From: Bog-159 sp050008575
GTDB taxonomy: Bacteria > Acidobacteriota > Terriglobia > Bryobacterales > Bryobacteraceae
Assembly (NCBI GenBank): GCA_050008575.1
Contig: JBEKMJ010000017.1
Coordinates: 34,213-98,212 of the forward strand
Reading direction: 5' to 3'
DNA length: 64,000 nt
In this document: positions 34,420 to 41,885 of the stretch, piece after piece
How positions within the stretch are numbered: the stretch's first letter is position 1
Layout: every line of letters starts with the position of its first letter
Notes under the pieces: generated by a model
What the model saw: only the letters and a program-made list of their open reading frames with translations
Told to the model about the DNA's origin: nothing
Databases searched by the model: none
Program-made: the position numbers and the translations under genes

Positions 34420-35763
34420 CTACTTCACCTTCTTGGCTTTCTGATCCATGCCGCCTTGGTGGAGAATCAGAGCGTCCGGCAGAAATGTAACGTTGGCATC
34501 CACCACCTTGAGAAAGAACTCCGATTCCGACTGCGCGTATATCTCGAAACGCGGCTGCCCGGTGGCCTGCACGAACAATTGCGCCCCTTCGCGCGTCACC
34601 GCGATCTTGAAGGCCGGCGTCAGTTCGTATTCGCCCACGTATTTTTCGAGCACGGCCGCGTCGACCTGGATCTCTTTCCGCGGCGCCTCCTTGGTGAAGC
34701 CGGCGACCGGATAGCGGCTCTCCAGGATGTGCCGGCCCAGGTCGTCATTGTCCATGAACGTGTTGCATAGCACTACCACGCCTTCCTTCTTCGCGGGGTT
34801 GAAGCCCACGAACGAGCGGTAGCCGTAGGTGCCGCCATTGTGCCACCAAATCAAGGTGTCGAATTTGGTGAAAACGTGCCAGGCCATGCCGATCTGCAGA
34901 TCTTCAGCGCCAATTTCTTTCCTCACGGATCGCATGCGGCGCATGGCGGCTTTGAGCGGGGTGTCGGTCAGCTCCAGGTTCGCGGCGACGAACTTCAGCA
35001 TATCGTTCACGGTGGAGCGTACCGCGCCACAGCCGGCCAGCGCGGCGAAATCCCAGTTCTTGACGGGCTTGAGCGATCCGTTGTATCCCGGCGCGAGCCG
35101 CTTCTTTTGCGCCTCGGAGAGCGTGATGGATGTGCCGCTCATTCCCAACGGATCGAAGATGCGCCGGCGCAGCAGTTCTTCGTAAGGCATGCCCGCTTTG
35201 AGCGCCAGCGCGTGACCCAACAGACCCACGGCGAGGTTCGAATACTCATACTTCTCGCCCGGATCGCGCGTGAGCGTGTAGCGCGAAAGAAAGCCGTACA
35301 GCTTCGCGGCATCGTAATCGGCGTAGGGGTTGGCCGGATCGGCGGGCTTCAGGTTATCGGGGAGGCGCGGCAGCCCGGAGACCTGCATCGAGAGGTCCAG
35401 CAGGGTAATCTGGCGGCCGTTGCGGCTGGGCACTTTCACGGTGGCGGGCAGAAACTTGGCGACCGGATCGTCCGGCTTCACTTCGCCCTTCTCAATCATG
35501 TCGGCGAGGATCAGCGACGTGAAGACCTTGGTGACCGAGCCGATCTCGAACACGGTGTCGCCATCCGGGGGTTGCGTCCCGTCGAGCGAAATCTTGCCGC
35601 TGGCGACGACCTGGCGCCCTTTTTCGTCGATGACGCCGGTGACGATGCCCACGGCCTTGCCGCTTTCAACGCGGTTGGCCATGATGGAGCGGATTTCGAC
35701 CATATCCGCGGCGCGCAGACTAACGGTGGACGCCAGTGCCATACAGATCCATGCGGCTTTCAT
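34420..35763 (-). CDS. serine beta-lactamase-like hydrolase (class C / penicillin-binding protein fold)
   Basis: 447 aa. The signal peptide MKAAWICMALASTVSLRA indicates export. The catalytic SxxK is SVTK (76-79) in FEIGSVTKVFTSLILADMIE, the YxN motif is YSN (174-176) in GEKYEYSNLAVGLLG, and WWHNGGTYGYRSFVGFNP gives the third HxG-type motif. After about residue 350 comes a beta-rich DUF3471-like tail (YVGEYELTPAF). Such proteins include esterases, D-aminopeptidases and peptidoglycan enzymes; resistance should not be assumed. The gene is single, between hairpin clusters. Confidence 0.92.
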   Translation of the reverse strand: MKAAWICMALASTVSLRAADMVEIRSIMANRVESGKAVGIVTGVIDEKGRQVVASGKISLDGTQPPDGDTVFEIGSVTKVFTSLILADMIEKGEVKPDDPVAKFLPATVKVPSRNGRQITLLDLSMQVSGLPRLPDNLKPADPANPYADYDAAKLYGFLSRYTLTRDPGEKYEYSNLAVGLLGHALALKAGMPYEELLRRRIFDPLGMSGTSITLSEAQKKRLAPGYNGSLKPVKNWDFAALAGCGAVRSTVNDMLKFVAANLELTDTPLKAAMRRMRSVRKEIGAEDLQIGMAWHVFTKFDTLIWWHNGGTYGYRSFVGFNPAKKEGVVVLCNTFMDNDDLGRHILESRYPVAGFTKEAPRKEIQVDAAVLEKYVGEYELTPAFKIAVTREGAQLFVQATGQPRFEIYAQSESEFFLKVVDANVTFLPDALILHQGGMDQKAKKVK

Positions 35764-35785
35764 CTGCCTAAGCTATCACCTATTT

Positions 35786-35890
35786 GTGGGCGGGTCTGGA
35801 GACCCGCCGCAGGCGTAGACGCCTGCCCCACAGGCCGCAGGCGTAGACGCCTGCCCCACAGGCCGCAGGCGTAGACGCCTGCCCTACAAA
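35786..35890. repeat. family B hairpin with a 28-bp tandem triplication
   Basis: A GGCGGGTCtgGAGACCCGCC hairpin, then three copies of GCCGCAGGCGTAGACGCCTG followed by CCCCACAG (starts 35806, 35834, 35862; period 28). The last copy has CCCTACA. There are no unique spacers, so this is not a CRISPR. Confidence 0.93.
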
Positions 35891-35892
35891 CC

Positions 35893-36040
35893 CTATTCCC
35901 GGCGCAGCGCGGCCGTGGGATCGATGCGGGTGGCGCGCATGGCCGGGATCAGGCACGCAATCGCCGCGGCCGTGAGCAGTATCAGGGGGACCGGCACGAA
36001 CGTCAGCGGATCGCCCGCGCCGATGCCGAACAGCATGCCG
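35893..36040 (-). pseudogene. ADOP permease C-terminal remnant
   Basis: The complementary strand reads LFGIGAGDPLTFVPVPLILL and TAAAIACLIPAMRATRIDPT before AALRRE and a stop, the last 50 residues of an ADOP/MacB permease. No upstream domain remains; a hairpin cluster begins shortly beyond. It is therefore a 3' relic rather than a gene. Confidence 0.85.
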
Positions 36041-36083
36041 TTGCCGGCCGGAACCATCGCCCGAGGTGGGCACAACCGGCTAA

Positions 36084-36143
36084 GGCGAGCGCGGCTCGCC
36101 TGCGCTGACATGAGTGTCAGCGCGGCAGGCAGGGTGCCTGCGC
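36084..36143. repeat. hairpin repeat cluster
   Basis: Three different palindromes in a row: GGCGAGCgcgGCTCGCC, GCTGACAtgagTGTCAGC and GGCAGGCagggTGCCTGC. The last encodes the C-terminal tail of the DinB gene (ending QAPCLPR). Confidence 0.85.
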
Positions 36144-36674
36144 CACGAGGTATTTCTCCTGCAACACTCGCCGGTGATGCAACTCATGGCCGGCGATAAT
36201 ATACGCCACGGCCCGCACCGAAACCGGGTTATCGCTGGCGGTGCCGCGGCGCATCCAGGCCTCCCCGCTCAAGTGGCGGAAGAGCCATACAGTCGCGCGG
36301 CGGACGCACACGAACTCCTCGATGAGATCCGCCAGCCGGCGATCTCCAAAATCGCCCGAGCGGACGTAATCGTCCTGCTCAAACGATGCCAGAGGCGTGC
36401 GGTCGTTGCGCGCGAAGCGCAAGGCGCGGTATGAGAAGACCCGCTCGGCGTCGATCACGTGTCCCAACATTTCCTTGATGCTCCACTTATCGGGAGCGTA
36501 GCGGTAGTCGCCTTGTTCCTCGCTTAGTGCAGCGAGCAGCGCCAAGGTTTCGCGCGGCTGATCTTCCAGCGCGGCGACTACGTCGTGGCCGCCGACCAGC
36601 GCGATGTATTTCCCATAATACGGGGCATACTCGGAGGCGTCGGGAGGGGCGATGGTTTGCGCGGTTGCTTGCAT
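36117..36674 (-). CDS. DinB superfamily protein
   Basis: 185 aa from ATG 36674. It matches the DinB_2 four-helix bundle: YRYAPDKWSIKEMLGHVIDAER with the first metal-binding histidine, FARNDRTPLASFEQDDYV, and the closing helix AVAYIIAGHELHHRRVLQEKY with the HxxxH-like pair. These small metalloenzyme-like proteins include thiol S-transferases (YfiT, bacillithiol or mycothiol linked), so a detoxification role is possible. The final seven residues are encoded by the hairpin at 36123-36141, implying repeat invasion at the 3' end. No convincing ribosome site precedes the ATG. Confidence 0.88.
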   Translation of the reverse strand: MQATAQTIAPPDASEYAPYYGKYIALVGGHDVVAALEDQPRETLALLAALSEEQGDYRYAPDKWSIKEMLGHVIDAERVFSYRALRFARNDRTPLASFEQDDYVRSGDFGDRRLADLIEEFVCVRRATVWLFRHLSGEAWMRRGTASDNPVSVRAVAYIIAGHELHHRRVLQEKYLVAQAPCLPR

Positions 36675-36787
36675 ATCGCCAGTATGGCAAATCGCCGGAC
36701 GCGCGGCATCGCGGCAAGAACGGATCGCGGAACATCGAAGAACTCGAACCACGAACCACCTGGTTCGCCGTGACGTGCCGGTAAGCC

Positions 36788-36922
36788 TCCAAAGCCGTCT
36801 TGTTCCGCGACGGCGCTTACATTTGGGAGCGCCAGAGGGGCCGCGACATTCCCGGCCGCCTCATCCGGCGCCAGCGGCGAGTCGAAAATGCGCGGATGTG
36901 TGGCGATCCGTATGTAGGACAT
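36788..36922 (-). pseudogene. VapC/PIN-domain toxin C-terminal remnant
   Basis: The complementary strand from 36922 gives YIRIATHPRIFDSPLAPDEA, then AAPLALPNVSAV. This resembles the C-terminal part of TIGR00028-type PIN toxins (usual pattern R-ahPr-f-pL--eEA---l--l---P). The N-terminal catalytic half and the following tail are absent. It fills most of the 328-bp gap between the DinB and isomerase genes. Recognised by pattern only. Confidence 0.6.
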
Positions 36923-37002
36923 GGCATATTAGGCACCGGGATGTCGAAGCGCGCGCGCTTCGATCCACCGCTCCAACTGCCGCGCTATTCTGGAATCGAG
37001 CC

Positions 37003-37935
37003 ATGCCCTCGATCACCCGCCGCACTTTTATCGAAACCTGCGCCGCGCTCGCCGCCGCGCCCGCCGCGCGCCCGTCCGCCGTGCCCGATATCCACTTTCC
37101 CGCGGCGCCGCGCGACCGGCTGGCGGTGGCCTCGTATCCCTTCCGCAATTTCATGGACCGGCCCAGCCACCCCGGACTCAAGCTGACCGATTTCGCCTCA
37201 ATGGTAGTGGAGAAATTCGGCATCCACAACATCGAACCGCTCAGCGGACATTTTCCATCCACCGAGCCGGGCTACCTCGAAGAGTTGCGCCGCGCGGTGG
37301 AGCAGGCCCACTCGCACATCGTGAACATCCCGGCCAGCGTCGGAGCCAGCCTGTACGATCCCGATCCGGAGCGGCGCGACAAGGCTATCGCGGGCGGAAA
37401 GAAATGGGTGGATGTGGCCGTGGCGATCGGCTCGCCCAGCATTCGCGTTCATATCCAGGGCGCGCGGGGCGCGCCACCCGACGTGGGCCGGACGGCGGAA
37501 AGCCTGAAGCAGGTTGCCGAGTACGGCGCCGCGAAAAGTATCGTGATCAACCTGGAAAACGACGATCTGGTCAGCGAAGACGCATTTTTCCTGGTGAAGG
37601 CGATCGACGCGGTGAACAGCCCGTGGCTGCGCGGCCTGCCGGATTTCGGCAACTCCATGATGAAAGGGGATGAAGATTTCAATTACAAGGCGGTCGAGGC
37701 TATGTTCCGCCACGCTTACAACATCTCGCACGCGAAAGATTCCGAGGTGGAGAACGGCAAGGTCTTCCGCGTGAGCATGGCGCGCACTTTTGCGATCGCC
37801 AAGGCCGCCGGTTACCGCGGCTACTTTTCCATGGAGTGGGAAGGCCAGGGCGGCCCATACGAAGGGACGCAGACTTTGCTTGACGAGAGCCTGAAAGACC
37901 TGCAGGACAGCGGGCCTGCGAGCCTGCCCCACTAA
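37003..37935 (+). CDS. Tat-exported sugar phosphate isomerase/epimerase-like TIM-barrel protein
   Basis: 310 aa. It begins MPSITRRTFIETCAALAAAP, a twin-arginine signal. The rest is a xylose isomerase-like TIM barrel (AP endonuclease 2 family): ASMVVEKFGIHNIEPLSGHF, PSIRVHIQGARGA, SIVINLENDDLVSEDAF, and GYFSMEWEGQGGPYEG near the end, where Glu and Asp residues could bind a metal. Secreted members are common in acidobacteria and planctomycetes, with substrates mostly unknown. The last nine residues, DSGPASLPH, come from a hairpin repeat. The AraC gene follows in 21 bp with its own possible -10. Confidence 0.87.
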   Translation: MPSITRRTFIETCAALAAAPAARPSAVPDIHFPAAPRDRLAVASYPFRNFMDRPSHPGLKLTDFASMVVEKFGIHNIEPLSGHFPSTEPGYLEELRRAVEQAHSHIVNIPASVGASLYDPDPERRDKAIAGGKKWVDVAVAIGSPSIRVHIQGARGAPPDVGRTAESLKQVAEYGAAKSIVINLENDDLVSEDAFFLVKAIDAVNSPWLRGLPDFGNSMMKGDEDFNYKAVEAMFRHAYNISHAKDSEVENGKVFRVSMARTFAIAKAAGYRGYFSMEWEGQGGPYEGTQTLLDESLKDLQDSGPASLPH

Positions 37936-37956
37936 GGCGTTATCCTGTTAGGCTGT

Positions 37957-38937
37957 ATGCGGCGCAACCAGCACTATCAAGACCGGGTGAATCGCGCGCT
38001 CGACTACATCTCGGGGCATCTGGACGGCGACCTTTCGCTGACCAAGTTATCCGGCGTCGGCTGTTTCTCCCCTTTCCACTTCCATCGCATTTTTCAGGGC
38101 GTTACGGGCGAGACGCTGAACAGCCACGTGCGGCGGGTGCGGCTCGAAAGGGCCGCTTTGCTGATGAAGACATCGCCTCGAAAGCGAATCACGGATGTCG
38201 CCCTGGAAACGGGATTCGCGGGAACGGCTGAATTCTCCCGCGCATTTAAGAATCGCTTTGGCAGAACCCCCAGCTCATGGGACCGGCGCAGCCCGCTCGA
38301 AAAAAGCAAGATTTGCAAAGCGCCGGAAACGCTGTCGTTCCACACTGTAGAAGAGCTGCACCGCTGGAAAGCCGCGGCGAAGGATGTGCGGGTTCGGGTC
38401 CAGCGGTTCAGCGCGTTCCGCTATGTTTACAGCCGGATCTACGCGCCCTACGGCAATACGCGATTGGTGGACAGCTACCACGCGCTCATTGCGTGGCTGG
38501 CGGCGAGGCGTACCGACATCCGGGATGTGGTCGTCGTCGGCATGTCCCTGGACGATCCGGCCATCACGCCCTCCGAAAATTGCCGCTACGATCTGGGCAT
38601 CGCCTTCCCGCGGCAGCCGGGCGGCCTGCTGGGCGAGATTATCGGCTCGCGGGGACGGGCGGCCGCCCCGCTGGTATCGTTGCCGGCCCAGTCCGAATGC
38701 GATGCGCCGGGCCTCAGCATCCGCGATTTCGAGTCCCAGCGGATCGTCGCCTTCCACTGCGCCGGAGACCTTGCACATGTGGATCGCGCCTGGCATTATT
38801 TGTACCGGATCTGGCTTCCCGCGGGCGCCTTCGAGCCGGCGGATCTGCCGGCCATGGAGATGTTCGTACGGCTTCCGGAGGAAATAGGATGGGAGACATT
38901 CGACCTGAAAATTTGTATACCCGTCGTGCGGCTCTGA
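37957..38937 (+). CDS. AraC family regulator with GyrI-like effector-binding domain
   Basis: 326 aa. Two helix-turn-helix motifs form the AraC DNA-binding domain (about 1-110): LSLTKLSGVGCFSPFHFHRI and ITDVALETGFAGTAEFSRAF, with NRFGRTPSSW closing it. Residues of about 140-326 match a GyrI/SOUL-like domain that binds small ligands (RVQRFSAFRYVYSRIYAPYG, and PAMEMFVRLPEEIGWETFDL). The Rob/SoxS-like arrangement suggests sensing of small toxic molecules. A VOC protein 68 bp downstream may be its target, a common pairing. TATCCT at 37941-37946 may be a -10 ten bases before the ATG. Confidence 0.93.
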   Translation: MRRNQHYQDRVNRALDYISGHLDGDLSLTKLSGVGCFSPFHFHRIFQGVTGETLNSHVRRVRLERAALLMKTSPRKRITDVALETGFAGTAEFSRAFKNRFGRTPSSWDRRSPLEKSKICKAPETLSFHTVEELHRWKAAAKDVRVRVQRFSAFRYVYSRIYAPYGNTRLVDSYHALIAWLAARRTDIRDVVVVGMSLDDPAITPSENCRYDLGIAFPRQPGGLLGEIIGSRGRAAAPLVSLPAQSECDAPGLSIRDFESQRIVAFHCAGDLAHVDRAWHYLYRIWLPAGAFEPADLPAMEMFVRLPEEIGWETFDLKICIPVVRL

Positions 38938-39005
38938 CGCTGGTCACCGTTGCGATACCGGCATGGAGTCAATCGCGGAAAACGATTCAACCTGGAGGAG
39001 GACCA

Positions 39006-39353
39006 ATGGAACATCCCGTGGTGCATTTTGAAATCGGATGCCGGGACCGCGCCAAAACGGAGCGGTTTTTCGGGGACTTGTTCGGCTGGCATATGCAGCC
39101 GAACGGACCGGCCTCGACGATCGACACGGCCAGCCAGCGAGGGATTCCGGGACACATTACGTCGCTCAACCACGAACCGCAGCACTACACGATGTTCTAC
39201 GTGGAAGTGGAGGATGTGCAGGCGTACCTGGATAAAGCCGTGGCCTTGGGAGGAAAAACGCTGGTTCCGCCTATCAAAATTCCGACCGGCACATTTGCGT
39301 GGCTCGCCGACCCCGACGGCAATACCATCGGACTCTTGAAACCGGAGAAGTAA
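39006..39353 (+). CDS. VOC family protein (glyoxalase/bleomycin resistance fold)
   Basis: 115 aa, the usual single-VOC length. The sequence opens MEHPVVHFEIGCRDRAKTER and contains FFGDLFGWHM, YTMFYVEVEDVQAYLDKAV and FAWLADPDGNTIGLLKP, the paired beta-alpha-beta-beta-beta modules of the fold. A GGAGGAGG ribosome site lies just before ATG 39006. It follows the AraC/GyrI regulator on the same strand, so it may be regulated by it. Metal binding is possible through the His near the start and the Glu/Asp near the end; the reaction is unknown. Confidence 0.92.
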   Translation: MEHPVVHFEIGCRDRAKTERFFGDLFGWHMQPNGPASTIDTASQRGIPGHITSLNHEPQHYTMFYVEVEDVQAYLDKAVALGGKTLVPPIKIPTGTFAWLADPDGNTIGLLKPEK

Positions 39354-39888
39354 CGGGCTATGCCTGGCCGGCGTTTTTTCAGCAGCGACCGGTCGGTTCA
39401 CTCTGCGCCGCTATTCGCTTTGTTGCGGAACCACCAGATGTAAACGGCGAACGAGACTTGAAGAAATCAAGCCATTTCCGATCATGCGATGCGAGCATGC
39501 GTTCGACCTCCAGTGAACCGTCCGCGTTCCACGGCCCGCGCCCGCTTCAGTTGGATGCCTGCAAACAGCAGCGCCAGTACTGCCGTGGGAGCACTGATCA
39601 TAGTGGCTAGCACGTATCGGCCACTTCCTGCGGATTCTGAGCGTCGATCCGCTGCGCGGACGCGGATTTCGTCCCGAGGAAGCCGCGCCCGGCGGTCCGC
39701 CGGTCGCCATGATAGGCAACGAGCTTTGGCAGCCGCGCTTCGGGAGCGATCCGCAAATCGCCGGGAACTTTCGCCTGGATTGCCGGACTGTTCCTGGTAG
39801 TGGCGCTGGCGTCGAGTTATATTCCGGCGCGGCGTGCCACCAGGATCGATCCGATGTCGGCGCTGCGAGTTTGAGAGATGCCGTCCTG
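39354..39888. other. 535-bp region without an intact gene
   Basis: The right half carries an internally deleted permease (39613-39874). The left part (39354-39612) has no coding pattern I can support. A short hydrophobic segment on the complementary strand near 39490-39610 (SAPTAVLALLFAGIQLKRA) may be a membrane-protein relic, but it has no family match. Confidence 0.55.
39613..39874 (+). pseudogene. internally deleted ADOP permease
   Basis: The first part reads RIGHFLRILSVDPLRGRGFR, then PVAMIGNELWQPRFGSDPQI, which belongs to the first periplasmic domain of ADOP/MacB permeases (compare GRLFSPEEQKPGSAG in the intact gene). At about 39770 the frame shifts directly into LASSYIPARRATRIDPMSAL, the permease C-terminus, ending at TGA 39872-39874. 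So most of the gene (about 600 codons) is missing. Confidence 0.8.
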
Positions 39889-40278
39889 TCACGCGGCCGT
39901 TAGCGCGTTAGATAGTTCTTCCGCCGTGTGCTCGGGGCTATCTCCGATCAGATAACGGCGCAGGCGCACGTCGATCGGCAGGGTGCTCGGATCCAGGCCC
40001 TTCGGAACAATCGGTACAAACGTCTTTCCCATACCGATGGCTGCCCCGAGTTCAAAGAAGAGAGCCGGTTTCGCCGGGTACTCGGGATCCAACAATGCGA
40101 CGACTACGTCGCTTCCGCGTAAGCCGGATTCGAGAGCGTCGCCGAGCGATTCGCCCGGGCGAACGTCAAATTCGTCGAACCAAACAGCCACCCCTCGTTG
40201 CTGGAGCGCTCGTGCGAATGACCGCGCCCAGTCCGCGTCGACCGCCGAGTGCGAAATGAAAACTTTTGGCTTGTCCAT
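39889..40278 (-). CDS. TIR-domain protein, second of a pair
   Basis: 129 aa, just one TIR domain. It starts with KVFISHS (5-11), contains VAVWFDEFDVRPGESLGDAL, and has the putative catalytic glutamate E76 in PALFFELGAAIGMGKTFVPIV. Bacterial TIR domains are often NAD+ nucleosidases or produce cyclic ADP-ribose signals in antiphage defence. An AAGGAAA ribosome site lies upstream of ATG 40278. Its first 175 bp overlap the reading frame of the TIR gene upstream, an unusually long overlap. No helicase, SIR2 or STAND effector gene is adjacent. Confidence 0.85.
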   Translation of the reverse strand: MDKPKVFISHSAVDADWARSFARALQQRGVAVWFDEFDVRPGESLGDALESGLRGSDVVVALLDPEYPAKPALFFELGAAIGMGKTFVPIVPKGLDPSTLPIDVRLRRYLIGDSPEHTAEELSNALTAA

Positions 40279-40817
40279 CGATGTTTTCCTTCGCGCCGCA
40301 TGCGGGCCGCTAACTGCCTCAAGTATACCCCGATATCGTTCAAATCGAGGAGATCGCGCTTCTTGAGGAACACCGGTGTGCCTGGGCGAACTTGCAACTC
40401 CGCTGCCGTGATGCCCAGCAATAGCGCAATGATCGGAATGCGGCGGCCCCATGCAGCACCGATCTCGGCCCAAACGTAGGGCCTTTCCAGCACCCACGGC
40501 GTAAGCGACACCACTAGTTCGTGCGCGCGCTGCAGGAAGTCGAGGATTTCTTCCTCGAAGTCCGCCCCGGCATCGACCTGGCCCTCGTCCAAGAAAGTGG
40601 TCCCGCGCGCCTCGATCTCCCGCGCGATCCGCTTTGCAACCCACGTATCTGGGCCGCTGTGGCTGACAAAGACCAATCGCTTTGCCGCGCTCGAAGACTC
40701 ATCGGCCACTTCGCGTATTGTACCAACGATGCGACACCCAGCATCGCTAATCCGATAGTTGCATTCGCCAGCGCTCTGAAGCCGCGTGAGGACGGTTGAA
40801 AACTGGGCGGAAGTCAA
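40104..40817 (-). CDS. TIR-domain protein, first of a pair, extended into the next gene
   Basis: 237 aa if translated from TTG 40817 to the stop at 40104. Residues of about 1-45 may be a small DNA- or ligand-binding region. The TIR domain then has RLVFVSHSGPDTWVAKRIAR, TTFLDEGQVDAGADFEEEIL and the putative catalytic glutamate E118 in YVWAEIGAAWGRRIPIIAL. The recognisable domain ends near residue 178. The remaining 59 residues read the start of the next TIR gene in another frame and look unlike a protein domain, so the original stop may have been lost. The start is uncertain. The gene lies 29 bp from folE. Confidence 0.75.
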   Translation of the reverse strand: MTSAQFSTVLTRLQSAGECNYRISDAGCRIVGTIREVADESSSAAKRLVFVSHSGPDTWVAKRIAREIEARGTTFLDEGQVDAGADFEEEILDFLQRAHELVVSLTPWVLERPYVWAEIGAAWGRRIPIIALLLGITAAELQVRPGTPVFLKKRDLLDLNDIGVYLRQLAARMRREGKHRWTSQKFSFRTRRSTRTGRGHSHERSSNEGWLFGSTNLTFARANRSATLSNPAYAEAT

Positions 40818-40846
40818 GTCGTCAAGGAGCGAATTGCAACAGCCGC

Positions 40847-41470
40847 CTACCGTGCAACCGGCGTATTCACCAGCGCCAGGAACTCGTCGCGCGTCTCCTT
40901 CCGATTGCGGAACGCCCCCAGCATGGCGCTGGTGACTGCGCCTGAATGCTGCTTCTCGACGCCGCGCATCATCATGCAGAAGTGCCGCGCTTCGCAGATC
41001 ACTCCCACGCCCACCGGCTCGATCAACTCCTGGATGGTCTGCGCGATCTGCTGCGTCATGCGCTCCTGTATCTGCAGGCGGCGGGCGAATACGTCCACCA
41101 GGCGCGGCAGTTTGCTCAACCCGATCACCCGGTCGCGGGGGATATACGCTACGTGCACTTTACCGAAGAACGGCAGCATATGATGCTCGCACATGCTGAA
41201 GAACTCGATGTCCTTCATGATGACCATTTCGTCGTACTTCACCGCGAACAAGGCGCCGTTCACCACCTTGTTCACGTCCATCCGGTAGCCGCTGGTAAGG
41301 AAGCGCAGCGCGCGATCCACGCGCTCGGGGGTGCGCGCCAAGCCTTCGCGCTGGGTATCCTCGCCCAGGCGCTCCAGCATCTGTTTCACCAGCGGCGCGA
41401 TGGACTGGTCCACCGGCGCGGCGTCCGCTTTCGGGGTCATCACTTTTACGTTCGCTTTATTCGATTTCAT
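40847..41470 (-). CDS. folE: GTP cyclohydrolase I
   Basis: 207 aa. GTP cyclohydrolase I makes 7,8-dihydroneopterin triphosphate, the first step of folate, biopterin and 7-deazaguanine (queuosine) synthesis. Zinc ligands are visible: C94 and H97 in SMCEHHMLPFFGKVHVAYIP, and C165 in ICEARHFCMMMRGVEK, with RLQIQERMTQQIAQTI between them. ATG 41470 lies 14 bp inside the upstream queD-like gene, so the three pterin genes are probably one transcript (queD-like, queD-like, folE). The N-terminal 20 residues are variable, as usual. Confidence 0.97.
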   Translation of the reverse strand: MKSNKANVKVMTPKADAAPVDQSIAPLVKQMLERLGEDTQREGLARTPERVDRALRFLTSGYRMDVNKVVNGALFAVKYDEMVIMKDIEFFSMCEHHMLPFFGKVHVAYIPRDRVIGLSKLPRLVDVFARRLQIQERMTQQIAQTIQELIEPVGVGVICEARHFCMMMRGVEKQHSGAVTSAMLGAFRNRKETRDEFLALVNTPVAR

Positions 41471-41885
41471 GGGCTGACACTTCAAACGCGTTGCGGCTGG
41501 TCTCGGCGATGGCCACGCGTTCGAGACGCGGCCCGTCCGCAAACACCGCTTGCCAATTCTGTTTCAACCGCCGCACCACTTCGCGTCCCAGATTCTCGGA
41601 AGTCGGAACCGCGGCGCGGAACGCTTCGACCTCCTCGTTGAGGTTACGATGCTCGAACGGATCGAGCACTTCGCGGCGTACCAGGCCGTCCAACAACTCC
41701 GGATCCACGGCGCGCCCGGACCGCGCTTCCACCGGGCCGCGCACGGTCACGGCGATTTCGTAGTTGTGGCCGTGCCCGAAGGGATTGTTGCACTTGCCGT
41801 ACAGTGCGCGGTTTTCCGCTTCGCCCAACTCCGGCGCGTGCAGCCGGTGCGAAGCCGAAAAGCGGTACTTGCGCGTGACCAGCAT
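41457..41885 (-). CDS. 6-pyruvoyltetrahydropterin synthase / QueD family enzyme
   Basis: 142 aa. The zinc histidines H13, H38 and H40 are present, in FSASHRLHAP and NNPFGHGHNYEIAV, together with the catalytic cysteine C32 (YGKCNNP). The usual Asp-His pair is replaced by E78-H79 (PFEHRNLNEEV). The family makes 6-pyruvoyltetrahydropterin or, as QueD, 6-carboxytetrahydropterin from FolE's product. Its ATG shares one base with the upstream paralogue's stop (TGATG), and folE begins inside its 3' end. Which of the two activities it has cannot be told from sequence alone. Confidence 0.9.
   Translation of the reverse strand: MLVTRKYRFSASHRLHAPELGEAENRALYGKCNNPFGHGHNYEIAVTVRGPVEARSGRAVDPELLDGLVRREVLDPFEHRNLNEEVEAFRAAVPTSENLGREVVRRLKQNWQAVFADGPRLERVAIAETSRNAFEVSAHEIE

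Noticed and set aside
35806..35890. Tandem 28-bp repeats as a CRISPR array
   Set aside because: The units are contiguous without unique spacers and each is a hairpin; no cas genes are present in the window.
39889..40817. Thoeris defence system
   Set aside because: Two TIR proteins are present but no ThsA (SIR2-SLOG) effector gene exists in the flanking sequence; the neighbours are folE and a pseudogene.
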